A stretch of 64,000 nucleotides of DNA, from NCBI GenBank assembly GCA_963804885.1, contig CAWDSF010000006.1, forward strand, positions 1 through 64,000, in the 5' to 3' direction. A program made the position numbers and the translations under genes. The DNA is from PALSA-1004 sp963804885. GTDB lineage: Bacteria > Pseudomonadota > Gammaproteobacteria > Burkholderiales > SG8-41. The notes beneath the pieces are model-generated. The model had not been told where the DNA came from. It searched no databases and saw nothing but the letters and a program-made list of their open reading frames with translations. This document shows, piece after piece, positions 9,263-18,981 of the stretch (the stretch's first letter is position 1; each line of letters opens with the position of its first letter).

Positions 9263-10516
9263 ATGGGCATGACGCTGACCGAAAAAATCCTCGCCCGCAA
9301 GACCGGGCAGGCCAAGGTCAGCCCGGGCGATATGGTGACGGTGGGTGTGGACACCGTCGTGCTCGTCGATACGATGTTCGCGCCCGGCCGCTGGCGCACG
9401 ATCAAGAAACTCGATAATCCGGAACGCGTGATCGTCGTGCTCGATCACCGCGCGCCGACGCCCGACAAGCAGGGCGCGGCATCCCATCAGACCGCGCGCA
9501 AGTTCGTGGAGCAGTTCGGGATCAAGCGCTTTCACGACATCGGCTACGACCAGGGCATCAGCCATCAGCTCGTCGCGGACTTCGGTTACGCGTTGCCGGG
9601 CTCGCTGCTCGTCTGCAGCGATTCCCATACCGGCAGTGCGGGCGTGTTCAACTGCCTCGCGCGCGGCGTCGGCGTGCCGGACGTCGTCTATGCGGCGACG
9701 CTGGGTGAGACGTGGTTCATCGTCGGCGAGACCATCCGCTATGAATTGACGGGCAAGCTCGTCAACGGCGTGACGATGAAAGACGCGTTCCTGCAGATCG
9801 CCGGCAAATACGGCGACCATACGAACACCAATATCGAGTACGGCGGTCCGGCGCTGGCGAATCTGTCGATCAGCGCGCGCAAGACGCTGACCACGATGTC
9901 GACCGAGCTCTCCGCGGATTTTTCGATATTCGATGCCGACGACGTGATGGTCGACTGGCTGCGTGCACGCACTAAGGCGGATATCGAATGCGTTTACGCC
10001 GATAAGGATGCAACGTACCAGGAGGTGCGCAGGTTCGATCTCGGGGATCTGGAGCCGCTCGTCGCATTTCCCGACAGCGTGATCGAAAACTCGCAGCCCG
10101 TTGCCGCTGCAGCCGGCACGCGCATCGATCAGGCGTTCGTCGGTTCGTGCGCGAACGGCACGCTCGAAGACCTGGCGCTCGCCGCCGAAGTCGTGCGCGG
10201 CCAGCGCGTCGATCCGCGCGTGCGTTTCATCGTGACGCCGGCATCGCAGGCCGTCTACCGCGCGGCGAGCGAGGCCGGCATCATCACCACACTCGTCAAC
10301 GCGGGCGCGGTCGTTACCGCGTCGACGTGCGGCGCGTGCGGCGGCACGCACATGGGCATCCTCGGCGCGAACGAAACGTGCATCACGGCCTCGACGCGCA
10401 ATTTCAAAGGCCGCATGGGCGAAGCGAGCGCGCGCATTTACATGGGCTCACCGGCCACTGTCGCGGCGTCCGCGATACGCGGCGTGATCACCGATCCGCG
10501 CGAGTTTCTGAATTGA
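9263..10516 (+). CDS. Aconitase-family dehydratase large subunit (LeuC/HacA-like)
   Basis: A 417-residue iron-sulfur hydro-lyase subunit of the short LeuC type. Cys ligands for the [4Fe-4S] cluster appear in GSCANGTLEDL and STCGACGGTHMG. Other marks are VLDHRAPTP, SHQLVADFGYALPGSLLVCSDSHT and YMGSPATVAASA. Family members add or remove water across a hydroxydiacid (isopropylmalate, homocitrate, dimethylmalate, methylcitrate). The surroundings (CoA transferase, lyase, binding protein) are degradative and lack leucine genes, so I do not call it leuC. The partner small subunit follows after a palindromic repeat. Confidence 0.88.
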   Translation: MGMTLTEKILARKTGQAKVSPGDMVTVGVDTVVLVDTMFAPGRWRTIKKLDNPERVIVVLDHRAPTPDKQGAASHQTARKFVEQFGIKRFHDIGYDQGISHQLVADFGYALPGSLLVCSDSHTGSAGVFNCLARGVGVPDVVYAATLGETWFIVGETIRYELTGKLVNGVTMKDAFLQIAGKYGDHTNTNIEYGGPALANLSISARKTLTTMSTELSADFSIFDADDVMVDWLRARTKADIECVYADKDATYQEVRRFDLGDLEPLVAFPDSVIENSQPVAAAAGTRIDQAFVGSCANGTLEDLALAAEVVRGQRVDPRVRFIVTPASQAVYRAASEAGIITTLVNAGAVVTASTCGACGGTHMGILGANETCITASTRNFKGRMGEASARIYMGSPATVAASAIRGVITDPREFLN

Positions 10517-10522
10517 TTTTTT

Positions 10523-10608
10523 AGCCACAGATAAACACAGATACACACAGATGAAAACCGAAATGAGAGAAGTTCCTTATCTGTGTTCATCTGTGTTTAT
10601 CTGTGGCT
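10523..10608. repeat. Palindromic intergenic repeat, copy 1
   Basis: Perfect inverted arms AGCCACAGATAAACACAGAT (10523-10542) and its complement (10589-10608), with further CACAGAT-like units in the spacer. It lies between the two dehydratase subunit genes and could fold into a long hairpin in the mRNA. The same design recurs at 32.2, 56.7 and 63.2 kb. Confidence 0.9.
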
Positions 10609-10624
10609 GCGAATTGGATTTAGC

Positions 10625-11125
10625 ATGAAATTCGAAGCGCGCGTGTGGAAATTCCCCGCCAACATCAACACCGACCTGATCCTGCCGAGCGGCTCGATCT
10701 ATTTGAGCCAGGCCGAGCAGGTGAAGCTCATATTCAAGGCGAACCGGCCCGGCTGGGTCGACGAGGTCAAACCCGGCGACATCATCGTCGGCGGCAAGAA
10801 CTTCGGCATGGGCTCGAGCCGGCCGGCGTCGCGCTCGTTGAAGAACCTGGGTGTAAGCTGCGTGCTCGCGGAATCGATCAACGGCCTGTTCTTCCGCAAC
10901 TGCGTAAACTACGCGTTCCCGGCGATGGAATGCCCCGGCGTGTCCGACCTGTTCGCGGAAGGCGACATCGCCCAGGTCGACTTCACCAGCGGCGCCGTGC
11001 GCAACAAGACGACCGGCAAGGCGCTCAAGGCCAGGGTGCTGCCGCCCAAGTTGCTCGACCTCTTGCAGGCGGGGGGCATTTACCCGCTGCTCGAGTTGAA
11101 AGGTATCATCGAACCTCAAACGTGA
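10625..11125 (+). CDS. Aconitase-family dehydratase small subunit (LeuD-like)
   Basis: A 166-residue swivel-domain partner of the large subunit at 9263. Visible marks are WKFPANINTDLILPSG, VGGKNFGMGSSRPASRSLKNLGVSCVLAESINGLFFRNCVNYAFPAM. I chose ATG 10625; the frame stays open upstream to 10583, but those codons are the translation of the palindromic repeat. The substrate-specificity loop after the NTD motif reads GSIYLSQAEQ rather than the usual leucine-pathway loops, so the substrate is probably not isopropylmalate. Confidence is high for the family and low for the substrate. Confidence 0.88.
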   Translation: MKFEARVWKFPANINTDLILPSGSIYLSQAEQVKLIFKANRPGWVDEVKPGDIIVGGKNFGMGSSRPASRSLKNLGVSCVLAESINGLFFRNCVNYAFPAMECPGVSDLFAEGDIAQVDFTSGAVRNKTTGKALKARVLPPKLLDLLQAGGIYPLLELKGIIEPQT

Positions 11126-11161
11126 AATCAATATCCACTTGCAACCGACAAAGGTGAAATC

Positions 11162-12322
11162 ATGAGCGGCTATCCCAAAATCATCCACACCGAAGAAGGC
11201 ATGCGCGACGGGCTGCAGATCGAAAGCCCCGACATTCCGCTCGAAGCGAAAGTGCGCCTGCTCAACGCGCTGTCCGAGACCGGCTTGAAGGAAATCGCGG
11301 TCGGCTCGTTCGTGAGCCCGAAGTGGACGCCGCAGATGGCCTGCATGGACGATCTCGTCAGGGCGTTTACGCCCAAGCCCGGCGTGCGCTACACGTACAC
11401 GGCGTTGAACGACAAAGGGCAGGATCGCGCCGCGGAATTCACGCCGCCGCTGTCGCCCAAGGCGCACGAATACTCGACGCGCGTCGACATGTGCGACGTG
11501 TTCGCTCAACGCAATACCAACCGGACGCAGGCCCAGCAGATCGAGGCGTGGCCGAAGATGATCGAAAAGGCCAAGTCGAAGGGCGCGAAAGACGGCGGCC
11601 TGAACGTCAGCAACTGCTTCGGCTCCAACTGGACCGGCGAAGTGCCGACGGAAAAGTTGATGAGCATGTTCGACCGCATGATCCAGGCATGGAACGACGC
11701 CGGCCTGCCGGTGACGCGCGTCGGGTTTTCGGATGCGACGGGCTGGAATATGCCGCACCAGGTCGAGCGCACGCTGGTCGAGGTCAAGAAGCGTTTTCCG
11801 ACGATCACGGACTTCAACCTGCATCTGCACAACGCGCGCGGCGCGGCGCTCGCCTCGATCTACGCCGCTTTGCGCGTGCTCGACAGCGGCGACACCATGC
11901 GCCTGCAGACGGCGATCGGCGGCATGGCGGGCTGCCCGTATTGCGGGATGGGGCAGGCCGCAATGATGATAGCGACCGAAGACCTGATGCACATGCTGCA
12001 GGAGATGGGCATCCATACCGGCGTCGATCTCTACAAGCTGATCGAAGTCGTGTGGCTCGCCGAGGAAGTCGTCGGCCATCCGCTGTACGGTTTCGTATCC
12101 AAGGCGGGCCCGCGGCCGCATTTCGACAAGCTCTACGCGATGGACATGCCGCGCATCGAGACGCTGGCGCAGGCCAAGCATTTCATTCTGGGACCGAAAG
12201 CGTATGCCGGCGCCGCGTCGCCGTGGGCGAAGCCGATCACGAGCTGGCAGCGTCCCGAGTCCATGAACGGAGCAGCCGCCGAACCGGCAACGCCGTCGCC
12301 GTTGCGCGCCGTAGCGAAATAG
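11162..12322 (+). CDS. HMG-CoA lyase-like (DRE-TIM) enzyme
   Basis: A 386-residue TIM-barrel lyase/condensing-family enzyme. Catalytic-type residues are Arg15-Asp16 in EEGMRDGLQ, His221 and His223 in NLHLHNARG, and Cys258 in GGMAGCPYCG. HMG-CoA lyase cleaves a 3-hydroxy-3-methyl-diacyl-CoA to acetyl-CoA and a ketoacid. Asn224 stands where classical lyases have Asp (HxHD). The C-terminal extension (about residues 330-386) is longer than in classical lyases. Together with the next gene, a CoA transferase, it suggests activation and cleavage of a branched hydroxydiacid. Confidence 0.85.
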   Translation: MSGYPKIIHTEEGMRDGLQIESPDIPLEAKVRLLNALSETGLKEIAVGSFVSPKWTPQMACMDDLVRAFTPKPGVRYTYTALNDKGQDRAAEFTPPLSPKAHEYSTRVDMCDVFAQRNTNRTQAQQIEAWPKMIEKAKSKGAKDGGLNVSNCFGSNWTGEVPTEKLMSMFDRMIQAWNDAGLPVTRVGFSDATGWNMPHQVERTLVEVKKRFPTITDFNLHLHNARGAALASIYAALRVLDSGDTMRLQTAIGGMAGCPYCGMGQAAMMIATEDLMHMLQEMGIHTGVDLYKLIEVVWLAEEVVGHPLYGFVSKAGPRPHFDKLYAMDMPRIETLAQAKHFILGPKAYAGAASPWAKPITSWQRPESMNGAAAEPATPSPLRAVAK

Positions 12323-12324
12323 GC

Positions 12325-13582
12325 ATGGCTGCAGCAAGTCAGCCGACGCGGCAGAAGCTGCCGCTCGAGGGCGTGCGCGTCCTCGAATTGAGCCACATCG
12401 TCGCCGGCCCGTCCGGCGGCGTGATGCTCGGCGACCTCGGCGCCGATGTCATCAAGATCGAGCATCCGGCGACCGGCGACACGGCGCGCAGCCAGTCGAA
12501 TGCGGGACAGACGTTTTACTCGTTCAACCGCAACAAGCAGTATCTCGCGCTCGACCTGCGCAAAGCCGGCGGCAAGAAAATATTCGAGCAGCTCGTGGCG
12601 AAAGCCGACGTGGTGCTCGACAACTTTGCGCCGGGCGCGATCAAGCGGCTCGGTCTCGATTACGAGTGGGCGCGCAAGGTCAATCCGCGCATCATCTATT
12701 GCTCGGTCAAAGGTTTCCTGCCCGGCCCCTACAGCGACCGGCCTTTTCTCGACGAGCTTGCGCAGATGGGCGGCGGGCTCGCGTATCTGACCGGCTTCAA
12801 GGACCAGCCGATGCGCGCAGGCGCGTCGATCACCGACATCGGTGCCGCGACTTACGGCGTGATCGGGATACTGGCCGCGCTGTACCGGCGCGAGACGACC
12901 GGCGAAGGCGACAATATCGAAGCAGGGCTCTACGAGACGGTCGTGTTCTGGATCAGCCAGTACGTTTTCGGCGCGCAGATGAACGGCGTCGACCCGCCGC
13001 CGCGCGGCTCGCGTTCGAGCGGCATGGGCGCCAACATGGGCTGGGGCGTGTACCGGCTCTTTCCGACGAAGAGCGGCCGCCAGATTTTCATCGCGGTGAC
13101 GGGCAACCGGCACTGGACGGGGCTGTGCGACGCACTCGGCTTTGCCGACTGGCGCGATTCCACCGAGTTCAACAGCAACAAGAAGCGCGGCGCGCACAAG
13201 CCGCGCATCAACGAGCGCGTGGCCGAGGCGGTCGTGCAATTGGAATATGACGACATCGCGGAGCGCTTATACAAGGCGCTGGTGCCGTTTTCGCCGGTCA
13301 ACACGCCGCTCGATCTTGTCAACGAAAAGCATCTGAACGAAGGCGGCCACTGGATGCATCTGAAAGTCGGCGACAAGCCGTTCAAGCTGCCGAAGCTGCC
13401 GATCACGATGGGACGCACCGCGGAATTCGCAGTGCGCGAGCAGCCCGGCGGTCTCGGCGCGCACACGGATTCGATCCTCGCGACGCTCGGCTTACTCGGC
13501 GAAGGATATCGAAGCGCTGAAGGCGGAGAAAATCGTGCTGCGCTCGGACCGCATGCTGAACACCGATCCGAGCGACGCGTAG
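12325..13582 (+). CDS. CaiB/BaiF family (class III) CoA transferase, frameshift near C-terminus
   Basis: About 419 residues. It moves CoA from one acyl group to a carboxylate. Marks are LPLEGVRVLELSHIVAGPSGGVMLGDLGADVIKIEHP, LDLRKAGGKKIFEQL, ADVVLDNFAPGAIKRLGLDYE and, for the catalytic Asp region, RPFLDELAQMGGG. ATG 12325 comes 2 bases after the lyase stop. Near 13490 an extra T breaks the frame; removing it gives YSAKDIEALKAEKIV and a stop at 13580. A longer frame open upstream to 11323 is a shadow of the lyase gene. It probably acts with the lyase on the same diacid. Confidence 0.88.
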
Positions 13583-13627
13583 AAATGATCTGAACTTCCT
13601 CTCTCCGCTTGCGGGAAGAGAATTGGG

Positions 13628-14609
13628 ATGAGGGAAAGAGTCGTGTCGCGCCATATCCGCCTGTGTCTTTTGATTTCCGCCGCAATTCTCGTGAGCCCCG
13701 CCCTCGCCCAGGACTATCCGACGAAGCCCATCCGCTTCATCATCACCGGCGGCGCCGGCGGCAGCACCGACGTGGTGGCGCGCGTCGTGGGCGACAAGCT
13801 CGCAGCGGCTCTGGGCCAGCCGTTCGTATACGATAACCGGCCGGGTGCTTCCGGCATCATTGCCGCGGAAAATACCGCGCGGTCCGCACCCGACGGCTAC
13901 ACGATGTACCTGGGCACCACCGGCGGGCTCGCGATCAACGTGAGCTTGTTCAAGAAGCTGCCGTACGATCCGATCAAGGATTTCGCGCCGGTCTCGCTCG
14001 TCGGCACGCAGCCGTACATGCTGGTCGTGCATCCGTCGGTACCCGCGAAATCGGTCAAAGAGCTGATCGCGCTGGCGAAGAAAACGCCGGGCCAGATTTC
14101 TTTCTCGCATACGGGCGTCGGCTCGGCGACTCACCTGGCCGGCGCGTTGCTCGAAGGCGACGCCGGCGTCACGTTCCTGTCGGTGCCGTACAAATCGCCC
14201 GCGCACTTCACCGCGGTGATATCCGGCGAAGTGTCATTCACGATCACGAGCGTCTACCTGTCGTGGACGCAGGTGCAGGCCGGCAAATTGCGCGCGCTCG
14301 CCGTCACCGGCAAGCACCGCTCGGGCGTCGCGCCCAACGTGCCGACGATGATCGAGTCCGGCATTCCCCGTTACGAAATGGGCAACTGGTACGGTTTCCT
14401 GATGCCGGCGGCGACCCCGGCGGCGATCGTGAATCTCGTCAATGCGAAAACGATCGAGGTGCTCAAACGTCCCGATGTCGCGGGCCGCGCTCCTGAAGGC
14501 GGAAGTCGAGCCGGTCGGCAGCTCGCCGCAGGAGTTCGCGAAATTCATCGCTGCCGAGACGGTCAAGTACGCGGCTCTGATCAAGCAGGTGGGAATCAAG
14601 CCGGAATAA
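13628..14609 (+). CDS. Bug/TctC-family solute-binding protein (one frameshift)
   Basis: Periplasmic binding protein of about 326 residues. The Sec signal ends PALAQ, then DYPTKPIRFIITGGAGGSTDVVAR. Ligand-pocket regions include YDNRPGASG, APDGYTMYLG and VHPSVPAKSVKELIALAKKTPG. In the usual HxPYKG motif the sequence is LSVPYKSPAH, so Gly is replaced by Ser. An extra base near 14490 shifts the frame; with it removed, the tail reads EPVGSSPQEFAKF and ends KQVGIKPE at 14609. Its place between the CoA transferase and the ThDP enzyme suggests that it captures the substrate of this cluster. Confidence 0.88.
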
Positions 14610-14633
14610 CGAACAAGCAGAAAGGATAAGCCC

Positions 14634-16293
14634 ATGAAAGCTGAACACGCGGTCGCTCACGCGTTCATCAAGGAAGGCACATCGACGGTATTCGGGCTGC
14701 TCGGCGACAGCCAGCTCGCGTGGTGGGCCGAGATGGCCAAACATCCGGGCATGCAGATCGTCGATGCGCGCGACGAAGGCGCCGCGGTCGCCATGGCCGA
14801 CGGCTGGGCGCGCGCCACCGGTAAAGTGGGCGTCGCGAGCGTCACCCACGGGCCGGGAGTTTCGCGCATCGCAACGTCGCTGATCACCGCGACGCGCTAC
14901 CGCACGCCGCTCGTCATTCACACGGGCGCTACGCCGTTCAATAAAGAGCAGGCGCTGCAGTACATGGACCAGGAGAAACTGGTGAGCGCCACGGGCGCCG
15001 GCTACATCGAGGCGCTGACGCCCGACTACGCCGAGACCGCGGTGCGGGACGCGTTTTATCGCGCGCAGGTCGAGCAGCGGCCGATCGTGCTGTCGATTCC
15101 GTCGGACGTGCAGAGCAAGGAATGCAACGCGAAAGGCGACGCGTATCAGCCGTCGTCGGCGATCCTGCGCGGACGCCAGAGGATCCGGCCCGATCTCGAT
15201 CGTCTGCGGGATGCCGTAAAAATTCTCGAGGGCGCGAACAAGCTCATCATCATGGTGGGCCGCGGCGCGCTCGAGCCGGAGTGCGTGAAGATCATCGAGC
15301 GGCTCGGCCAGCGCCTGGGCGCGTTGATCGCGCCGACGCTGCACGCGAAAGGCGTGCTCGGCGACTCCGAGTATCTACGCGGGCATCGCCGGGCTGTTTT
15401 CGTCGAAGGCGATGGTGCAGTTTTGCGCGGAGGCCGACTGCGTGCTCGCGCTCGGCACGAGCATGCACAGCTACGCCGTGATGGTGAAAGGCAAGCCTTT
15501 GTACCCGAACGCGAAGGTCGTGCACGTCGATACGCTGCCGCATTTGATGATGGGCAGCGGCAAAGGTGCGGACTGCTACATCCAGGGCGATGCGCTGACG
15601 ACCGCGGCGGCGCTCGATGAGCTGCTCGAGAAGGCCAATGTAAAGAAGACGGGATTTCGCACCGCGGCAGTCGCCAAAGCGCTGCGCGAGGCTGGTGACC
15701 GCGACGAGCGCGAGATCGAGCCCGGCACCGTCGATCCGCGCGAAGCCGCGCGCATCATGGACGATCTGTTGCCGCCGCAGGTCGGCCTCGTCGTCGGCGA
15801 CGGGCATTACATGTCGTTCCCGATCATGCTGATGAAGAAGCGCCGCGGCCCGCACATCTTTTCCACCGCATTCGGCTCTATCGGCCAGGGCCTGTCGACG
15901 GCCATCGGCGCGACGCTCGGCGTCGATGCGCCGCTGCTATGCGTCGAAGGCGACGGCGGCGCCTTGCAGAACATCCAGGAGCTCGATACCGCGGCGCGGC
16001 TCGGCATCCGGCTGCTGTACGTGGTATTTAACGACGACGCGTACGGCGCGGAATTCCACAAGCTGAAGACCAAGAAGCTCGATCACAAGCTTTCCGCCGT
16101 GCGCTCGCCTGACTTTGCCGCGGTCGCGAAAGGTTTTGGCTGCGCGGGACGCACCGCGAAATCGAATGCCGACGTTGAAAGCGCGGTTAAGGAATTTCTC
16201 GCGGGCAAGGGCCCGATGGTTATCGACGTGAAGACGTCGCGCAACGTGGTCAGCATTCCGTACCGGCGCATGCATCTCAACGAGGACGTGTAA
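14634..16293 (+). CDS. Thiamine-diphosphate-dependent enzyme (acetolactate synthase-like), one frameshift
   Basis: About 553 residues in three domains. The N-terminal pyrimidine-binding domain has the catalytic Glu region VDARDEGAAVAMADGWAR. A central domain follows, with VHVDTLPHLMMG. The C-terminal PP domain carries CVEGDGGALQNIQELDTAARLGI and FNDDAYGAEF (GDG...N motif for Mg-ThDP). It decarboxylates or carboligates 2-oxoacids. An extra C near 15375 breaks the frame; without it the sequence reads YAGIAGLFSSKAMVQF. It ends the catabolic run starting at 8277. An oxoacid made by the lyase step could be its substrate, but this is inference. Confidence 0.87.
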
Positions 16294-16307
16294 CAACGAT
16301 TCCTTTG

Positions 16308-16392
16308 CCCCTCCCTAACCATCCCCCGCAACGCGGAGGAGGGGATTTAAAACATTTCGTTCCTCTGCGGGCGGGGGAAGGACAGGATGGGG
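16308..16392. repeat. Imperfect inverted repeat between convergent genes
   Basis: Arms of about 22 bases, CCCCTCCCTAACCATCCCCC-type at 16308-16329 and GCGGGGGAAGGACAGGATGG-type at 16371-16392, with about five mismatches and a 41-base spacer. It sits between two convergent genes and may stop transcription from both sides, though it lacks a clear T-run. Confidence 0.5.
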
Positions 16393-16399
16393 CAGGCGG

Positions 16400-17503
16400 T
16401 CAGACGCCGTACTTCTTAATGACGCCCTGATCGAACTTCAAGCCGAGCCCCGGCTTGTCCGGCACCACGAGATCGCCTTTTTCCATCACGGGGATTTCCT
16501 CCCACAGCGGAATCGACCACGCGATGTATTCGACGGTCAGGCCGTTAGGAATGCCGGCGATCAAATGCACGTGCAGTTCGGGCAGCACATGGCTGACGAC
16601 TGGAACATTGAACGCTTCGGCCATGCCGGCGATCTTGAGCCACGGCGTGATGCCGCCGGCGCGCATGAGATCGATCATCGCGATATCGACGGAGCGCGCT
16701 TCGAGCATGTGGCGGAACGGCACGGCGCCGTAGGTGTATTCGCCGCCGGCGACGGGTGTCGAAAGCGCATCGGCAACACGCGCGAGCCCCGCAAAATCGT
16801 CGTGCGCCGTGACGTCTTCGATCCAGTAAAGATGCACATCCTCGATGCGGCGCCCGATGTCGATCGCCTGATGCACGCTCCAGTTCTGGTTGATGTCGCA
16901 CATCAGATCGATGTCGGGGCCGATCGCTTCGCGGATCAATCGCGCGCGCTCGACTTCGCGCAGCGGGTTCGTGTTGCCGGGCAGCGCCAGCTGCATCTTC
17001 ATCTGGCGGAAACCTTTTTCGATAAGCTTGGGCGCCGCTTTGACGCAATGGTCGTTGGTGTAGCCGCGCATCAGCGCGCCGCTGGCGTACGTGACGACGC
17101 GATCGCGGTGGCCGCCGACCAATTTGGCAAGCGACAGGTTGGTCGCCTTGCCTTTGATGTCCCACAGCGCGATGTCGATCGCCGCGAGCGCATGCGCGAA
17201 CACGCCGCCGGGACCGAGGTTGCCGTTGAGCGTGCGCAGCTTGCCGGTCACCGCTTCGATGCGCAGCGGGTCCATGCCGATTACGATTGCCGCGAGCTGC
17301 TCGACCATGCTCGTCAGCGACGCGATCACCGGCCCGCCGTAAAACCCGCCGTAGTAGGTGAGGCCGATGCCCTCGATGCCGTCATCGGTGCCGAGTGTCA
17401 GCGTCACGATGTCGCGCGACGCGCCGTGCGCGACGGGGCCGCCGGCGAGCGGCTCGACGGCGGGCAGGCGGATGGTCTGGACTTTCGCATGCGTGATTTT
17501 CAT
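16400..17503 (-). CDS. Mandelate racemase/muconate lactonizing enzyme family protein
   Basis: Enolase-superfamily enzyme of 367 residues. Likely Mg ligands are Asp203 (CDINQNW), Glu229 (WIEDV) and Glu255 (GGEYTYG). The general base on one face would be Lys169 in FRQMKMQ; the position of the second Lys of the usual KxK is Gln171. On the other face are Asp278, His305 (VVSHVLPEL) and Glu325, as in mandelate racemase. The superfamily abstracts a proton next to a carboxylate, giving racemisation, dehydration or cycloisomerisation of sugar acids. It is a single gene in opposite orientation to its neighbours. Confidence 0.88.
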   Translation of the reverse strand: MKITHAKVQTIRLPAVEPLAGGPVAHGASRDIVTLTLGTDDGIEGIGLTYYGGFYGGPVIASLTSMVEQLAAIVIGMDPLRIEAVTGKLRTLNGNLGPGGVFAHALAAIDIALWDIKGKATNLSLAKLVGGHRDRVVTYASGALMRGYTNDHCVKAAPKLIEKGFRQMKMQLALPGNTNPLREVERARLIREAIGPDIDLMCDINQNWSVHQAIDIGRRIEDVHLYWIEDVTAHDDFAGLARVADALSTPVAGGEYTYGAVPFRHMLEARSVDIAMIDLMRAGGITPWLKIAGMAEAFNVPVVSHVLPELHVHLIAGIPNGLTVEYIAWSIPLWEEIPVMEKGDLVVPDKPGLGLKFDQGVIKKYGV

Positions 17504-17657
17504 TGCGTCCTCATTGATTTGAGCGTGACAGGAACTACCTTGGGATTGCTTGAGAAAGGCGGCGGGCGCACACTATCGCAGCGAGCCGACGTTGCGCGAA
17601 CGTGAGCGCAGCGCCGGCAAATTATTATTGCAGCGATTATCGAAAGCACAAACGCTC

Positions 17658-18020
17658 GTGTCAATAAAAACGATCTTGATCGTGGTGGTGATTGCGCTCA
17701 TCGCGGCGGGTTGGTACTTTCGCGATTCCAAAACGCTGGTGAGCGCGGCAACCAGCGCCCAGGCGTTCGTGAAAGACGTGTTGCCGGACGACGGCAAGGC
17801 GGCAGCCAAAGCCGACGCCGAAAAAAAATCCGCGGGCAAGGGGGCTGACGCGAAAGGGCCGCATTCGCTGCGCAAGTGCGTGTCCGAAGGGCGCACCGTT
17901 TACACCGACGAAAAATGCCCGGCCGGCACGCGTGAGGCGCCGATCAGCGAAGGCAATGTAACCGTAATGCCGAGCCAGCGCGCAGGCGGCAAGCCGAAAG
18001 GCGAAGAAAAAGCGAAGTAA
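17658..18020 (+). CDS. Membrane-anchored DUF4124 domain protein
   Basis: About 120 residues from GTG 17658: an N-terminal membrane helix (TILIVVVIALIAAGWYF), an Ala/Lys-rich linker (residues about 40-75), then a short domain LRKCVSEGRTVYTDEKCPAGT. That pattern (K-C-x-G-x-x-x-Y-T-D-x-x-C-P) is the DUF4124 signature, common in betaproteobacterial envelope proteins of unknown role. The two Cys may form a disulfide in the periplasm. The frame is open further upstream (to 17550), but those codons are not hydrophobic or conserved-looking. Confidence 0.7.
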   Translation: MSIKTILIVVVIALIAAGWYFRDSKTLVSAATSAQAFVKDVLPDDGKAAAKADAEKKSAGKGADAKGPHSLRKCVSEGRTVYTDEKCPAGTREAPISEGNVTVMPSQRAGGKPKGEEKAK

Positions 18021-18047
18021 CGCTGCGCGCCGGCGTCCGCGTGCGGC

Positions 18048-18822
18048 TCAAAACATCATCTGGCCGCCGTTGATCTGGATGGTCTGCCCGGTCAGGAAGC
18101 TCGCGGACGGCCCGGCGAGAAAGCGCACGGCGCTCGCGATTTCCTCGGCTTCACCGTAGCGGCCGAGCGGAATGTTGGTCGGCGCAGGGCGCGGCGCCCG
18201 GCCGGCGGCGCGCGTGGTGTTCATGGTGCCCGGCGCTATGCAGTTGGCGCGCACGTTGCGGTCGCCGAATTCGCGCGCGATGCCGCGCGTAAATCCGACC
18301 AGCCCATGCTTGGCGACCGAGCCGTTGACGCGGTGCTTCGCGCCCGACAGCGACTGCATGCCGCCCAGTGTGACGATCGCGCCGCCGCCGTTCTCGAGCA
18401 TCGACGGGATGCACGCCTGCGCGCAATAGAAAGCGCCGTCGAGCGTAATGCCGAGCGGCAGGCGCCATTCGTCGTAGGTGAGTTCGAGAAACGGCTTTTC
18501 GCTCCGCACCGATGCATTGAGCACGAGTATGTCGATGCGGCCGAAGCGTTTGAGTATCGCAGTCGGCCATGCTTTTGACGTCGCCGGGCTTGGCGATATC
18601 GGCGACATAGACTTCGGCCTGGCCGCCGGCCGCGCGCACGTCCTGCGCGACTTTCTCCGCGTCGTCTTTGGACGTGCGCGTGTTGATGGCGACTGCCGCG
18701 CCGCCGGCAGCGAGCGCAAGCGCCGTCGCCCGGCCGATATTTTTTGCGGCGCCGGTGATGAGCGCGACTTTACCGGCGAGTTCGGTGCCCGGCGCGTACG
18801 CGCCGTCGGTGCTGACTGCCAT
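18048..18822 (-). CDS. SDR-family oxidoreductase (one frameshift)
   Basis: Short-chain dehydrogenase of about 257 residues starting at ATG 18822, preceded by a CTCGGGAGA ribosome site. The cofactor motif is VALITGAAKNIGRATA (a TGxxxGxG variant). The catalytic region reads ILVLNASVRSEKPF (NAS where NAG is usual), with an active-site Ser in LGGMQSLSGAKHRVNGSVAKHG; the usual Tyr of YxxxK appears replaced, as the sequence reads NGSVAKHG. The C-terminus FLTGQTIQINGGQMMF is typical. Removing one T near 18560 joins the halves as SMADAILKRFGRIDILV. The missing catalytic Tyr deserves a check. Confidence 0.83.
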
Positions 18823-18981
18823 GCTGATCTCCCGAGGATGTGTTGCGAAGTTAAGAGCGTGCGGGCCCAAGCATAGCCGATAGCGGGAGAACAGGTGAAC
18901 GGGGCCAACTGTGGACCGGCGACGCCCCGCGGATTGAGTTACCATTCCACTCCTAAAAAATTTCCTCCCGAGGAGTTGGCA

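Noticed and set aside
11323..13593. A 756-residue open frame covering the lyase and CoA transferase region
   Set aside because: Its first 334 codons are a shadow of the lyase gene; the transferase has its own ATG at 12325.
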